This document shows positions 1 through 15,000 of a stretch of DNA of 64,000 nucleotides, piece after piece. This stretch comes from Zonotrichia leucophrys gambelii (taxonomy: Eukaryota > Chordata > Aves > Passeriformes > Passerellidae). Both the position numbers and the translations under genes were made by a program. Under the pieces are notes generated by a model. That model was given only the letters and a program-made list of their open reading frames with translations, was not told the origin of the DNA and did not search any database. How positions within the stretch are numbered: the first letter of the stretch is position 1; each line of letters opens with the position of its first letter. Location: contig NC_088173.1 of NCBI RefSeq assembly GCF_028769735.1, positions 14,014,038 through 14,078,037 of the forward strand, given 5' to 3'.

Positions 1-3000
1 ATCATAAACCATGGCATGTTTTAAAAAATGTCCTGTGCAGCTTGGCTCAGAAGAAGATACCTGGAAACATTCCTTCTGAACACAGCTGTTGTGGTAAGAC
101 AATTGAAGAGAGAAAGTTTTGCTGATTTTGACTTTCTCTATAAGCTAGATTACATCAGGCTTCACACATAGTGATCACCTAGAAAGTGAAATGTTCACCA
201 CTGCAAACATTGGTGTACCTGGCTTTTGTGTACTTACCAAAAAGGTGGGCAGCAAAATTCAAGTAGACTGTTCAGGAAACTCCCAAGTTAGTCCCAGTAG
301 AACAACCACAGACACATGTTAAATGCAGAATATTCTATTGCTGTGCTACAAATGCTTTCTTTTTCAGTTTAACCTCAAATATGTGGGTGTTTCTCTTGAA
401 CTTCTTTGTTTAGCTTTTTGTGATGGAGAGACTACATTTAAAGGGAACTTGGCTGCAAAGATCAATAACCAGCAAAAAACAAAAATGGAATCTGAGAAAT
501 TGTGACTATACTAAATTTTCCAGGCAAGTTCAAAATAAACAGATATTTGATGTTTAAACATTGCTTTCCCTTCAGATGAGGAGAGGTAGCTGACAAGGCA
601 ACATGAAAAGCATGATGTTGCCCTTGAAAACATGACTGAAACCTTTAAAGGTTGGGTTTGCAAAAAAGGACACACAAAAGGTACTACTTTCTGCAATTTG
701 TGCCTGAATTGCCTTGCCTGTTTTCACACAAAAAATGGCTGGATTCAGAACTTACATAGATTAACACAATGCTGAGCATTGCTGAAATCATCTCCTTTGA
801 AAGCAAGTTGAACACAAAGCATTAGCCAAGGACTCATCCTTGGAGCACTTTGATGTGGAGACTTTTCTGGGCCATGTCTCAGCCAAATTACAGCAAAAAA
901 CAGGATTTTTTTTTCTTAATTAGGGAAGCTCAGAACTCCAACAGTGAACTCCTGATTCCCACTGATTTCAGTGAGGCCAGGATTTCAGCTCTGAGTTGCA
1001 ACTGGATACATTTACATCTGTGCTGGGGAATTGGAAATCACTGTCATAGAATTGTTCAGAGGATTCATAAACCAAGCCATGTCAAACTTTAAAACACAAT
1101 GGTGACAACTCTGGGGGCAGAACAATTACTTGTCATAAATTATGAATTTTTGGGGTTTTTTTGCCTCAGAGATATATACAGGAATCTCATTGCTGCAGTG
1201 GTTACAGTGTTAAACACAGGGAAATCAAAATGCCATGCTGTTCAAATGGAAAAGGTAGAAAGCTTTGAAATTGTGCTGATGAGGGATACAAAACTCATTG
1301 TCTTTACAAACAAGGGATTTGCCTCTCTTCCAGATTCTCTAACACTCATTTTTCAGGTACTAAACACAAATTTACTCAGAAAGTAAGTTTAGGGGGATGT
1401 GCCTGCTTATGGATTTTTTTTTTCTTTACATTTCCATGAGACTTAACTAAATAATACATGTCTTCATATAATTAATTGCACAAAGTAAGCAAGGCATTTT
1501 TAAAATACATTTTTCCTAGACTCTGTTAACTTATGACCTTTTGAAAAAGCATGTGAAGAAACAATCAGGCCATTACATCGTTCCTTGCCAAAGTAAAGAG
1601 TACTGGATTCTTGAGGGAGGACTACTGCTTGGCCTCTCTGAGAATAGGTAGGAGTTTGTCTCTGGCACTGACTGCAGCAGCCACAAAGTTTTATATATAG
1701 AACAAACCATATGTTCACTCTCCATACAACTAACTGCTAAATACTTTCAATTAGAATGATTGTTCGGTCAACCGTCTTCATTTTGTTTTCTTGAGTCGCA
1801 ATAGTTATTAGCATAAAGGGATAAAAAATTCATCAGATACTTATGGGAGTCTCTAAACAAAGTTCAGATCTGAAAATAAGCAATTCTTTAAGGTGTATTG
1901 TGAAACTGAATAGAAACTTTAAGTCTGGTTAAGGTCAGCTTTACTTCTTAGTTACAAAGCTACTGTGGGATCTGAAATGGGAGCTAAGGCCCCTTTTTCC
2001 AGAAATAGAGGGAGACAAAAGGAGTCGCTTCCTGGAGATAAAACCCTTTAATAGTAATAAAGACCTCATTGGAGCAGAAAGATGCAACTCATTCTTCCCT
2101 GTGCCTGTTGGACTGAGTTGGTTTTCCCTAGTGTTTGTGAAGTCTGTGAGAAATGTTTGGATAAGATCTTTTGGTGCTGTTCCCAGAACATGGTTCATGT
2201 GGTATCAAAGAATCCTGATGTTTTGCCAGGGATCTTTTTGTCACTGGGAATTTAGAGGCTGGGCTTGCAAAGAGTTGGCTGAGCTGCAATACAAAGAGAA
2301 CTCCTGAGCAACCTATTCTGGCAGGCCATCTTCAGTCAAAGCCTCCAGGGAGCTGTGCCAGCAGGCTCCACCCAACAGGACAATGAGCAAAAGTGACAAT
2401 TTTAACTTCTGTAACACTGCAGAGCTGAAATTGAAACATCAGTTGTCCAGGCTGTGGGTTTACACTGAAATATGAATTACTGGAATAACTAAATGAGGTC
2501 ATTGTAATCTTTCTTAAAGCCAGACTCTCCTTGTCTTGAAGCAGGGAGATCAAAGAGATGAAGCCCAGACTGATGGGCAATTATTATATTCCTTTAACTG
2601 CAAGAATTAGTGACTCAAGCTGCCTGAGAAGTGGGAAGGAGGGATTTTGACTGACCTCACTTAAATACTATTTCAGTAGCATTAGACATGTTTCTTTAGA
2701 CATCAGTTTAAACTGGTAGTTCCCAATCTTTTTTTCCATCTGTCATCCATGTTTTCTTCACTGACAAGGCAGTCCTGGATTAATGAGCAGTAAACATTTG
2801 GACAATTTTCCTCACTACTTCCATTCACCTCTTTAAGTCTGGAGTTACAGACAGCATGTTTTGGCTTCATCTCCCACTGCTGTGCACAGTACTTAAGGTG
2901 CAGCGTGCCACCATGTATTTACAATACACAAAAGATGAGAAGGAAGCAGATTTTCCAGAAGCCTTACATTTGCAGTGATGACATATTAGGTAAATTGGCA

Positions 3001-6000
3001 TCCTTCCTCTTCATGAAGATGAAAATGGATAACAATATCCTAATGGATCGAGTTGATACAGTTTCTCTCAGCTCACAAAATATTGTTCTGCTTACTGATG
3101 AATATGTTATGTTACAACTCTTAGAGAAGCTGTTTTGTCCAACTATGTCTTCCATTTTTAATTATTATGCCACTTATTTCTGTATTAATTTCACTCCATA
3201 GTTATTATTATGATCTGGTCAGGAAGGTCTAAAATAGGTATGTGTTCTGGAGTCATAACCATAATTAAGACTACTTTTTAATTGCTGATGATTAAATTTC
3301 AAATCTGGAAATTTTGTTTTTCTTACTAAAGTTCAAGTTAAAATTGTAATAAGAATATTACAGTTTCATTTTTTGTAAGCAGAACTTTTTTTCCCACAAC
3401 TTTGTGAAGAATATTAATAATCTTTGCTACTTACTGTCACCTGGCTGTATCACTGGTGGGCTGTGCTTGGCTTTACTGTGAGCATTTTATCTGAGCTGCT
3501 GAAGGTATTCTCAGCCCTGTGTTCATTTGACATGATTCACTTTGATTTTTCTCAGCCATCACTGCATTTGGTCAGCAAACAGGTCAGCTGAAGAAGTTAT
3601 TACAAGTGCATATAGGTACATATACAAAAAATTTATATGTCCATGTGAAAGGACTTATGCCTAGAGGTTTATTTGGTGTTAAAGTTCATTGACCACCACC
3701 AATGCCACTTAACTAATTATGTAAGTAAATATGCTAAGACTGAGAAAAGGGTACATATTTTTAGTTAGAAATGAGATGGAAAAATGCAGACAAATCTGTA
3801 GAAATGTTATTGAGCTTGTGACTGACTTACCACATGATCTGCCTCTCCTTAGGTCAGTGGGTTCATACACCACATGCACTGTGTCTCTAAGTTCAGTGTG
3901 CAAGCCTTGTGCCAACTCTGCCTTCTTGAAAACAGCCCATTTATCCTCTTTCTAACATTACTCTCTTGACTTACAATGGCCCCCATCTGGTGCCTTCCTG
4001 ATACACTGAAGAAGAGAAAATCATACCATGTATCATACCATGAAACAGAGAAACTGGAATACAAAGTATTACTTTTTCTAAGTTTAGATACACATTTCAT
4101 GTTGAAAAGTGACTGCTATATTTATAAAAATTGTTTGGATGATGAATAGTTTCATGAAACTACTCAGAAATTATTAGCACAGCAAGGATTACATACTGTC
4201 TTATCTGAATAAGTTGCTAAAAATTCATACTCTTGTTTTACCAGTTCCCTCCACCAAAAATTAACACTTACCAAAGCAAATACTGTGAAATGTTATTCCA
4301 AGGTTTCTTGAATAGCTTGAAACCAAAGCAAAATATCCAGGATTGCTGCTTAAGATACCTGAACATCAGATTTTCTATGACTGCAGAGAATATAATTATT
4401 TTGTTAATAATTTATTAATTAGGTGCAACACGTAGGAAGTGGAGCTGAAAATCCTTGTTAGGAGGTCATTTATTTCAATGGTACTGAAATTTATTATTAC
4501 TGGGCCTGTCTTTCTACTGCAATATACATATATTCCTATTTTTAGTCCAGCCAGTAGGTGTTACTTCTGTACAATAGCTAGAATCTTGGCCCTGGGTAGG
4601 TAGTTGTGTTCTGCAGCCACTGCCTGGATTGACAGGTATCAATAGAAACTTCCTCTCCCTGACCCAAGTTTTGATGCCCCAGGGAAATTACACCATTCCT
4701 CACGTGCCTCTAAATGCTCCTCAGTAGTGATCTGAATTTCATTAGAAAGGGAAGGGTCAGCCCACATGGAATTTCTGCTGCTGGGGTAGCAGCATAACCC
4801 TCACCACAGTTCAGATCTTCTGCCAAGGGAATGCAGAGAACATGGAACAAGCGTCCCCCAGCTGGCCACTGGCAATCCTCAAAATGTGCCCCTAGGTAGA
4901 AAGAATCTGATGGCTCTGCTCCCTTCCTGTCCTGCTGCCTGAGAGGAAGCACAACATTCTTCAAATGACTTTCGGAGAGAACTTCAAAGGGAAAAGGTCG
5001 GAAGAAAGAGAAATACCAAATTAAATTCTTCTGGAGCTTTACCTGGGCCTCCAAGGATATGTCACTGTCTTAGCACAGCTCAGGAACTCCTGATCCGATC
5101 CATTTCCCCTGCCAGCAGGATCAGTTACAATTAAACTGATGTCAACATAATTGTCTAGTCTGCCTTGTAGCATCTTTGTCACTGGAGATCTTTACTTTCC
5201 AAAGTAATATATTCCAGTCCTTCACTGTCACTATGGTTGGACAGCACATTTTTTTGTTTTGTTTTCTCCCTAGTGTCATATTTAAACTTCCAGTGCTCCA
5301 TCCAAGGGACATTAATTACTGTCCTTTTCACTTAGACAGATTGTCCTTTTCCTCTTGAAAGCAAACTTTCACATTACTGAGGATTCCTGACCTCAGTCCT
5401 CTCATGTCTAGGCTCTGTTCTATCATTAGAAGTCATTGTCTTCTATATCTTTTCTCTATCTTGCTTCTTTGAACTCCCTCCACCTTTAAGTGTGGTTTCT
5501 GAAACTAAATAGCATACAATTACTCAACATCTGAAAACAGAATTCTTATTTAATCTTATTAAGTCTCACAAGATTTGGTGGGATTTTGCAGCTTTCTTTT
5601 TGCTATGGCACAAAATTAGCAATATGTTGATCTTAATCTCTTCACATCCTGGGGGTTTTTATCATTAATTATTGTACTATATTAAATAATCATTGAAGTG
5701 GTATTCCTTAACACTAGTATCAAATTAATATTAGCTATGTTTATCTGACAGACATTTAAAATTACTATTTTTTCTTAATTTTGAGTTAAAAAATTACTGA
5801 AGAATGAGCCAGATTTGTACTGCTTGACAATGACATGTGACACCAGGAGAAATGGGTTTGGAGTCATGATGGAAAATAGGTAAACTCCTGAATATGTTCC
5901 TCTTTTTTTCTTACATGAATGGTATACTCCAGAACTATCAAATTCTTCTACCCTGTGACTTGGTCAAGAAGGAAAAATGAGGAAGCTGGCGAATGCTGAT

Positions 6001-9000
6001 AAGGTAACTTCATGAAATGCAAAGAATAAGTTAATAAATTTTGTGCTTCTGCTGCTAAGTCAAGGAGTGTAAATGTTTGTAAAAATTACTTCAACTTATC
6101 TTCTTAAACAAAATTACTCCCATGTCATTTTCATCCACTCATTTGCCTCCTTTCACTGTGGTAAAACCACGGTCAGTCATTTTGCCAGGTTTTTGCTACT
6201 TTAAGTAGTGAGACAAATATATTAATTTCTGCTTATATGTTCTCATCCTCTAAACTGGAAATGAGCAGGAATGTTGGGCTCTCATTGATAAGAAGTTGCA
6301 TGATTTATTTAAAATTAGGCTTTGTTTTGTGCATCTTTAGTAAGCATGGGACTCTGGTTTTAGGTATGACTATTTGTGAATGACTCCCTTCTTTTCCCAG
6401 CTGAAGTACATGATGATCATTCCACTCTGTACTCCATCCATTTCCCTCCCCTCTCCATTAAAAACAAATGAGAAGAAACCAACCAAAATCCACACACAAA
6501 CCCCTGTACCAAAAAAAAAAAAAAAAAAAAAAAAAAAACAAAACAAAACAAAAAAAACACAAAAAAAGCCAAAACCCAAACAAAAACAACAACAAAAAGA
6601 AAAACCCAAAAGACCAAAACCCAAGAGCAACCAAGCAAACAAAGAAAAACCAAACACAAAAAAATCCCAACCCAGTACTGTCCCTCCACTGCCAGCAAAT
6701 GCAACTATTGTGACAACTTCATGTTATCCCTGTCTGGGCTGTTGTCTCCCAGCTGAACCTTGCTGTATTCCTTACTGGGAGGTTACAGTCACAAGTAAAT
6801 TGCAGTTTTCCCCCAGAAGTATGAAAAAAGTTCACACACCTAAAACTTGTCCGATTTTTTATTCATACTGCATATGCATCCAATCTGCCACCCACAAAAA
6901 TCTCTGCCTCACTGATACCCATAAAGGGCCAAAATGAAGTTTAGGGTGGCATCTACCTTCCAAAGCCTTCCATTTCCTAGCCTGACTGGTGACCTAAATA
7001 AAACTTTTCAGTATTAGGTTTTTACAAGATGTAATTTATACTATGGCTGTCAGGAGTTAAGATAGTAGTTGCCATGGAGCTTTAATCTTTTTTTAGGCTT
7101 TAGTCAAAGGAAGCTGGAAATCAGTATGCTGGGTAGAACCCTGCTCAATAGAATCTTATTCAAATTGGGGCAGGATTTAATCCTAATTTTTCTGCTGAAC
7201 ATTAGTATCAAAGGTTCTAGAATTCATTCTGTTTTCTTCTCTTTTGAGATTCTTAAACCACATTACATTCAACCCAAAAAGTACTTGAGTTGCTTCCCCT
7301 CTATTCCTTCAACTATAAACTGTAACTTTCTTCTAATCTTCATGTGCACAGCTAATCACTGTAGTGAAATTCATTCACCAGTTCTTTCATTTTCAGTGGA
7401 GGCATTCTGTAAGTGTATGAAAGCAAAGCTTTAGGGAGGATTTTAATTTTTCTATGCACACACTAAGCACTAATCTCTACACTGGAAAACAGGCCTTTGA
7501 AACAGAAATTACAGTTTGAATCTGTGTCTATCCTACTTATGACTTCCTCAATGTATATTTAAGAAAAATCCCCAAAAGCATACAATGCATAAAGTGCATC
7601 TCTGAGCAGTACAGAATTGGCCAGTAATGCTCTGCTGGAACACAGCTGCAGCAGAACAGAAATGCAATTCAGCTTAATACTTGCAGTTTTAAACTGCAAT
7701 TATTAAAACATGCACTTAAAACTGAACTTGCCCTATATGAGGTAAATTAAAAGAATGCAGATCTAGATAAAAAAATGAATTTGTTAAAATGAGCTTTTAG
7801 AACTCTTACTCACCAAAAAATTAGAAAGGATTCAGATGCAATCTTAACTTGACCTTGAAACTAGGATTCAAAAGCACATGGCAGTTTCACTTAATGAAAA
7901 AATTCCCAGAATTTTCACTAAATACAACTGTTTATTGCCCAGCTGTAGTGGCACTGCATAATTCTCAAGCTGTTCCGAAGACTGCAGAGTAATCAGAAAA
8001 TTGTCACAGGAGAGAATTTCAAACTCCTTTCAACTCTTTCATGGCATGTATTGTAAAAGAGGCAGGAAAGAAAAATACATCTTTTCTCTTCTACAGTATG
8101 TGTGGGACTTGAACACTTGGACATTAACGTCTGTTTCTACCACTGCTAGCAAAATGTCTTGCCTAAATAGCATTGGACAGAAAAATAATTGTGGGTTTGA
8201 GTGAAAGCCCTGCTCATCAACTTCAGAGGATCTAATGCAAAGACCTGTGGTATATTTTTCAGTCTGAGGTGTCAATATCAAAGACTTGCAGAGCTACTGG
8301 AAATGAGACCTCTTAACAAAAGAAATACATATGCAAATAAGAGGGAGAAAGAAGTCCAAGCCCTTAACTTGCTGGTGTGGCCAAACAGCTCATGTGAATT
8401 CAGACAAACCATAGCAGTTTCCTTAAAGCTGAAGTTAGAGACTTTTAAATTAAGAGTCTTCAAAGTTATGAAATGCCATCTTCTTTATAAAGGCCCATCT
8501 CAGCTCTAAAAGGATCCAATACAAAATCCTTATATAAATTAAGGGAAGAAAGGGGCATTGCCCTTACATTTATTCTGAACCAGTTTCAAGACCTGTCAGT
8601 ATCACATTACCATTTCTGGATGTGTAGATTAGTTGAAGCTTGGCAGTGAAATACAGTTAAAACTAGTTTAAATACAGAATATTATCATAGTGCTGCAGAT
8701 ATCAAGATGACCTTACAATTTAGATGACAAGTATTAAATTGCTTGTTGTGCTTTCAAAACAGTATGCTTTCTCTTATGTGCATTTGTGTTTTGCTTTAAA
8801 GCTTATTTCATCCAAATTAATCAAACCAGCCCACAGGACAGTGATCAAGAAACATTCTTGCTCCAATAAAATTTCTTTTAAATAGCTTATTGGGGTCATT
8901 TTTCTGCTGATAAACTTGCATTACTTCAAAACTGAAAGGCGAAAATAACAAACTTAGAAGTACACAATTTTTTCAAAAGCTCCGAGAAAACAAGATGTAA

Positions 9001-10400
9001 CTAGGCTGAATTAGGATGCAGCATTGATTTTCAAAAGAGAAAGCAGTAAACTGTGTAGTCACATATACTACTATCAACTCCCAAAGTATGCATTGCCCTG
9101 ATTACTTTTTTTTTTTTTTTTTTTTTTGCAAGAAGACAGACAGACTTCATGAGACTCAATACGTATCTTGAATACTGGTTTAACAGACTTTACTTTTCAT
9201 TTTGACTTCACTAGTGAGGTTCATCCCTTTAAAAAATGTAACTCAACATTAAGAAGCAACATAAGAATTCTCTACTTACCTTTCTGATTTCATACTAGCA
9301 TCTTATGTGCATCTTCAGCAATTTATCATTGATCTTCTATGGGAATGGATAGAAACCCATAAAATTTAGGTTTGGTTAAAAAAAGTGGTGAAAGGCTAGA
9401 TACCAGATAACATCAGTCAGATAATTTTCTCATGTATGTCTTAACAAAAAATTAGCTAGAGCATTTAAAAGAAATAATTGTAGAAAGACCCAGTATATTT
9501 GAGGCATGCTGCTAATTTGCAATATAAACAGAACTGTTGTTACATTTGAGCAATTTCATATATTAGGCCAAGCAAGTGCCATTTCTCAAGCACTATCTTC
9601 ACTGGAAGCCTTGAGAATTCCTATTCACTACTAGAAGGGTCATTAGAATAAAAGAAAGCATCCCTGCGTTAAAGATATTTATCTGGACCACTTTCAAAAT
9701 CTAAAATTTCCTTTCTGTATCACCCCAACATACACCTCCTACTTCAGCAATTATTTCAGATGAATTATGTAAGGCTCCCAGATTTCCTCTCTGCATTGGA
9801 AAGTATTCTTGATTTATCCAGTACAAATTCAAGCAATACTTTTCCAGATAAATCAGTAACATTAATAGCTATAATTTTACTTGTACTTTGTCCTGCAGCT
9901 TCAATGCTTACCTAAGCAATGTTTATTTTTTAATACTAGGGAGCATTGTCCATTTTAGGTAAACGTTAGATTTTCACAAAATCCTCAGCCCAAGGCTTCC
10001 AATCAATCTTCTCAAAAAGGAAATTTGAGAATCCTTAAGCCATAACAAAAAAGGAGTCAGATGTTCAGAAGACAACTTACTGCCACTTATCTCCAAAAGC
10101 AGGTCTGATCATTCTCCATCAAAAGCCATGATCCAGCCCCTCAAGACTGTATTTGCAATCTGAGTAGGCCTGGAAAGCGAGGTGGGGATAAGGTTTACCC
10201 TCTATCCCATCCTACTGATGGTCAGAGCCCTTACCGGAGTTTCCTGCAGGAGCTGTTTGCTTACTGTGGTACAGATCTCCCTGCTGGAGCACTGCTCCAC
10301 TTCATAAACCTACAGTTTTAGAGCAAAAATTAAAACATTTGCCTTTCCACTCCCCTTGTACGTGCTAACTACTTGCAAATGCTCCATCCTGCTAAGGAAT
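1..10400. other. Gene-free AT-rich region 3' of ING2
   Basis: I recognised no exon, RNA gene or long conserved frame here. All ORFs are short and unlike known proteins. An A-rich tract lies at 6511-6665 and a poly-T run at 9108-9127. RWDD4, the next gene past ING2 in human, is not visible. Confidence 0.6.
6511..6665. repeat. A-rich low-complexity tract
   Basis: A run of about 28 A followed by CAAAA/ACAAAAA-type repeats and CCAAAAC units. It generates spurious lysine-rich and phenylalanine-rich ORFs on the two strands. It may be an old retroposon tail, but no element body is recognisable next to it. Confidence 0.9.
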
Positions 10401-10544
10401 CAGATCACACCTGAGGAAACAGGCTTAGTGTGTTACTTACCTTATAATGCTGAGCATGTTGTGCAGATTTGTGCCACCTGGTCTGACAGCACCGAGGCTT
10501 TGTGCCCTGCTCTGCACATTCCACCCGGAGCCCCAGCTGGCACA

Positions 10545-10556
10545 GCCCTCTAGTGG
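10545..10556 (-). promoter_or_regulatory. Candidate CTCF site
   Basis: The minus strand reads CCACTAGAGGGCTGTG, a close match to the CTCF core consensus. It lies in a mid-GC block (about 10400-10900) within AT-rich DNA, downstream of the ING2 3' end. Motif evidence only. Confidence 0.5.
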
Positions 10557-11116
10557 AGATGCAGGAAGTTCTGATGGCATTCATCCATCCCAGCTCCCTT
10601 CTGCTCATTGCCTGCCTTCCAGGCTGCTCTCAACTCAGCACAACTGCTTCTAATCGGCCTTGGCCAGAGCCGGTGTCACTTTTCTCTCTGTACTGTCAAG
10701 GGACACCTTAGCAGCAAGGGACCTCCAGGGACTTTGAGCACTTGCAGCCCACCCTCAGGTAACCCCACAGCCAGCCCTGCAGAGCTGCTGCCTGCCTTGC
10801 CAAGCCCACCCCAATTCCAGTCTCAAGAGCACTGCTGAGCAAGAACCCTAGGACTGAGCTTTGGTACCCACTCACCCCTCCATTAGTATCTCCCATTGCA
10901 AAGGAGCAGCAACAGCTGTTCTGATCTTTTTTTCCACCTCCTTTAAGGCATGGGGGTGAGGAAGTTCACTTTTAACTACCACCCAAGTAGTGTTTAGGTA
11001 CTACCAGCATACTTCAGGACAAAGCTCTTACATCACCTGTCAGAAACCTGCTGGGATTTGTCTATTGGCTCTGTGCCATGCATGCTTATGTTTTGTTAGT
11101 TTGTATCTATCAACAT

Positions 11117-12083
11117 TTTATTGAAAGCTTCTGCCTTCAGGCTTTTAAGGTAGTTGCTCAAGTGCAAGAATTTTGGTGCTGTGCCTAAACCCAGGTCTGG
11201 CCACATGCACACACAAATCCTGCTTGAGGAAGAGCAAGGTTTACATCCCAGAGAAGACCAGTCATGATTCAGCTCTCTACAGATGGATTATAATGAAGAT
11301 TCCATCACATTTCCAGTTCCTGTTCCCTGAAATGTTAATATGCCCACCTCTCAAGCGATCCTACCAATTCAAGGCTTATAGAGAGATCATGTTTAATGCT
11401 AAAGACCACATGAGGATGCTTGACAAAACCTATTATGAAAAACTGAGTATACACCATAATTATATCATACCCAAAAACTGACTCCCAAGTATAGTCACAA
11501 AGACAAGAGTTTAATGTTGGCAAAAAAGAAAAGTTTAAGTTAGTGGTATTTTCTTCCTTGCAATAACATACTGATCATATGAAAGTCACTGGAGAGGTCT
11601 GCTTATAGCTCGGAAGACTTTTACAGTTACAGCTGAATTTAAAACCCCTAACTCCAAACATGTGATGTTAACACAAAAACTGAAAATGTAAAACTTGGGA
11701 TAAAGAACAAACTCAGTTGTTAAGATGCCAGCAGAGATATGAGGCCTTTCAATCCCTTTACCATAACATGAGAAGTTCTTCAGTATCTTTCCCACCACCA
11801 TTATTTCAGGATTCACAAGGTTCTTTAAAATACTAAAGCAAATTGGAACCAAGCGTCATCTGCTTGTAATGTCTTCTGTGAAAGGTCTGAAGCCACCCTG
11901 TTTCAATTATTTGGTTATTCAGTGCAGAAAGTTAAAGATCACAGAAGGTATAACAGTTTTTAATATTAATATTATAGATTAAAAATTATTGCATAGTCTT
12001 ATGCATTTCCTAAAACAATGTTCTGTGGAAATGAAACATTTTAATATAAAAGGAGCAACTCTTTAAAACATAAATTGCTTTCA
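11117..12083 (-). other. ING2: ING2 3' UTR (inferred)
   Basis: Downstream of the ING2 stop is AT-rich non-coding sequence. The first canonical AATAAA on the minus strand is at 11122-11117 (plus-strand TTTATT), which would give a 3' UTR of about 0.97 kb. Weaker ATTAAA variants occur nearer the stop, for example around 12040 and 11511. The end is a prediction from the hexamer only. Confidence 0.45.
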
Positions 12084-15000
12084 CTACCTCGACCTCCTAT
12101 CTTTTTTTGATTTGTCAGTATATTTGTCCATCGTTTTCTCATTGTCTCCTCTGCACTTGGGGCAATACCACTTGCCCTTCGGTTTGTAGGTCAGTCCAAC
12201 ACAGGAAAAGTGGAACCACTCAATAGGGCACTGTTCATTGTCACATCCTATCATTTCGCCATAAGACACTTGGCTGCATAAGCAGTAAGTTGGTTCATTG
12301 GGATCAATTACAAATTCTACAGGTGAAACCTCTCTCTCCTGTTTGGCTTTGGAGCGTTTTTTCTTCTTGGAAGATTTGGATCTTTTCTCTTTGGGCGGCT
12401 GGTCGTCGCAGTCATCGATGCCGTTGGCTATGTGGCACAGGTCGCGGCTCTCGCTGGTGCGCTGCCGACGAGGCCTGCGCGAGGATCTCTCTGGCTGGCA
12501 CGACTCCATCTTGGCCTTTTCTAGAGGCTTCTCGTTCTCAGACAGCTCTTGGAAACACTGAGAGTGCGTCTCCATTTGACGGGCTCTGTTCTCTACCAGT
12601 TCTAGCATCTGAGTAACTATTTGAATTTTTTCATCTCCAAGTTCTTGACTGTTGATTAATGCACGCTGAAGATGCTGCTGCAAGCGTTTCTTCTGAACAG
12701 GATCGTTTTCTGACTTGTATTTTTCATAGACATCATCTATTTCTTTTAGCGCTTCTACAAAATAAAAATAACCACAGGAATAATTACACAAGATGAAACA
12801 TGCTCAAGAAAACAAAAACCTTTTCTAACTGATGAGAAATACTACAAATTTTAATTACAGTATACCCTAGATATCATTTAAGTGCATGTGGTCCTCAAAT
12901 CAGTGTTTAAGGTCACTATATGTTGCAAGAAAATATTCTCATGTTCAAAGAAAGAGCAAGCTTATTTTAGCCATTGGAAAAAGAAAGGATAATACAAGAG
13001 AGGGGACACAGTAGTTGTTAAGGCATGGATAATCCAGATCCTCCTTCCATTTGAAACAGGAGGAGTTTCTCCTAAGAGTCCTTACCACAATAATTCCAAA
13101 ACTCGTCCAGCAAACCAAAGCAATTGCTTGTTTTATCACTCGAAGAATCCTGAAATTCATAGAATTGTCGTATATCATGATATATAACACTCCAGAATTA
13201 GTTCATCCAGGTCCTCTGCCCTCCCCTCTTACTCATCTCAAGGTTTGGCATTACATTTTCAAGTAGACACAGTTATAAAAGGAATATGACAACTGAAGTT
13301 ACATAACAGCAAATTTACAATCAGAATGAAAATCAACTTACACCCCTCAAAATACTTTCCTTATTGCCAAAACAAATTATTTTAAATCAGGGTTGAACTT
13401 TTCAGAATAGGCGACCTTCTCTTTAGTGCATCATAGGGTATTTTTAAGCAACTAGTAAATGAGTGGCTCACAGTTTGATTTCCAAGCTTTCCCTCTTCCA
13501 AGTCACACAAAATAACTGCATGAGTTGCTGTGAATCTTTCACTAAATTTAGTTCTAAGAAGCAAGTTGAATGAACCCGAATATAAGATCAACGTCTTATA
13601 AATCAGTCTTCGTCTATACTCTGCTGTTCTGTATTGCTGGATTTTAAAATTACTTTTTCCAAGGCAAATGTTACACTAGATTGACACATAAAGGACAGAG
13701 AAACTCCAAACGGGGAAGGAAATAATTAGAAGAGCTGGCAGTGAAACTTGATGTACAGGGTTAGGTACAGTATTGGTTCAGTCATCACACCACAACAGGT
13801 CAGTAAGAACCCAGGATTTTATTTGAACAGGTAAGATAGTTTAATACCATTTATAAACCATTTACTTCTAAAGCAGAAGTTATGCAGTACAATCGACCTC
13901 TTCCTAAAGACCTGCATTTAAATAATTTGCTTTCATTTTAAAAGAATTTGTCTGCACTGTTGTGAATTGATTCAAGCTTGTTATCTCAACATCATTCCTA
14001 GTGATATTTCTTTCTCTGCTGATATCTTGGAACAGTAGCTTAAGCATGAACAACTGCTTTTTGCTACAAATTCTGAAATGTGTATGACAACAGGAGCCAA
14101 CTGCATTTTGTTCTGTTCCAGATTTTCACTATGGTAATATAAAAATCACTTCTCTGGCCTGTCCAGTAACTCAACCTGTATTTTCTGTATTTTAATATAA
14201 GCATTCCAGCTACCATTTAAACCATAAGCTTTATTTCACTACACCTTCAGCTGCATCACTTGCCTCTGGCAGTGACAAGAGAAATAAAATTTTTAAAAAC
14301 CTTACTCTCAGCGCCTGAGAAGCATGGAGTAGGGTACTTTGTATGCTGTTGAACAAGAATGGCATAACCAGAGTACAGTATTGTACAACCACACAATCTC
14401 CCACCCAGACTTCTTTTTTTGGAGGCAGGAGTGTAGGTACAGATAGATGAGCTAGATTTCCCATATTGGGAATGCCCTATGGAGAACCATTCACAAACAA
14501 TAGCTGTTCACTCGTTCATACTGTGACACAGAACAACATTCATCCTACATCGGTTATTGCCTGGATGCAGCCTGTGAGGATATGCTGAACTTTACAGGGA
14601 TCAACATCCACTAAAGAATGCAAAGAAGTTTTGGACTGACAGAGACGGAAGTTTACCAAACTACTTGTGAATCCCCAAAGATTAGACAAAGCATTCATAT
14701 ACCCTAATAAACGGCTCTGAAACCTCTGTTAAAAAAAAAAAAACAACAAAACAAAAACCCCAAAAAAACCCCAACCCTAACCAGGGCCAAGTGTTCATTA
14801 CAGATAATCTGATTAAGTTTGGTGGAGCTAATAAAAGCTAAAACGATTTGTTTTCTAAGCACAAGAGTGACTTTTTCCCTTCTCCACAGACCACCATTAC
14901 CTTTTAAATTAGCTGAAATAATATAGCATTGCTGTTACATTTTTAGACTTGGGTCTAAAATATTTTATCCCATTTTTAGGGTTTTGAACATGTTTTGTTG

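Noticed and set aside
6380..6937. 185-codon plus-strand ORF
   Set aside because: Its core is the A-rich tract read as poly-lysine; the flanks show no domain.
14760..14786. Interstitial telomere repeat
   Set aside because: Only one CCCTAACC unit amid A/C-rich low complexity.
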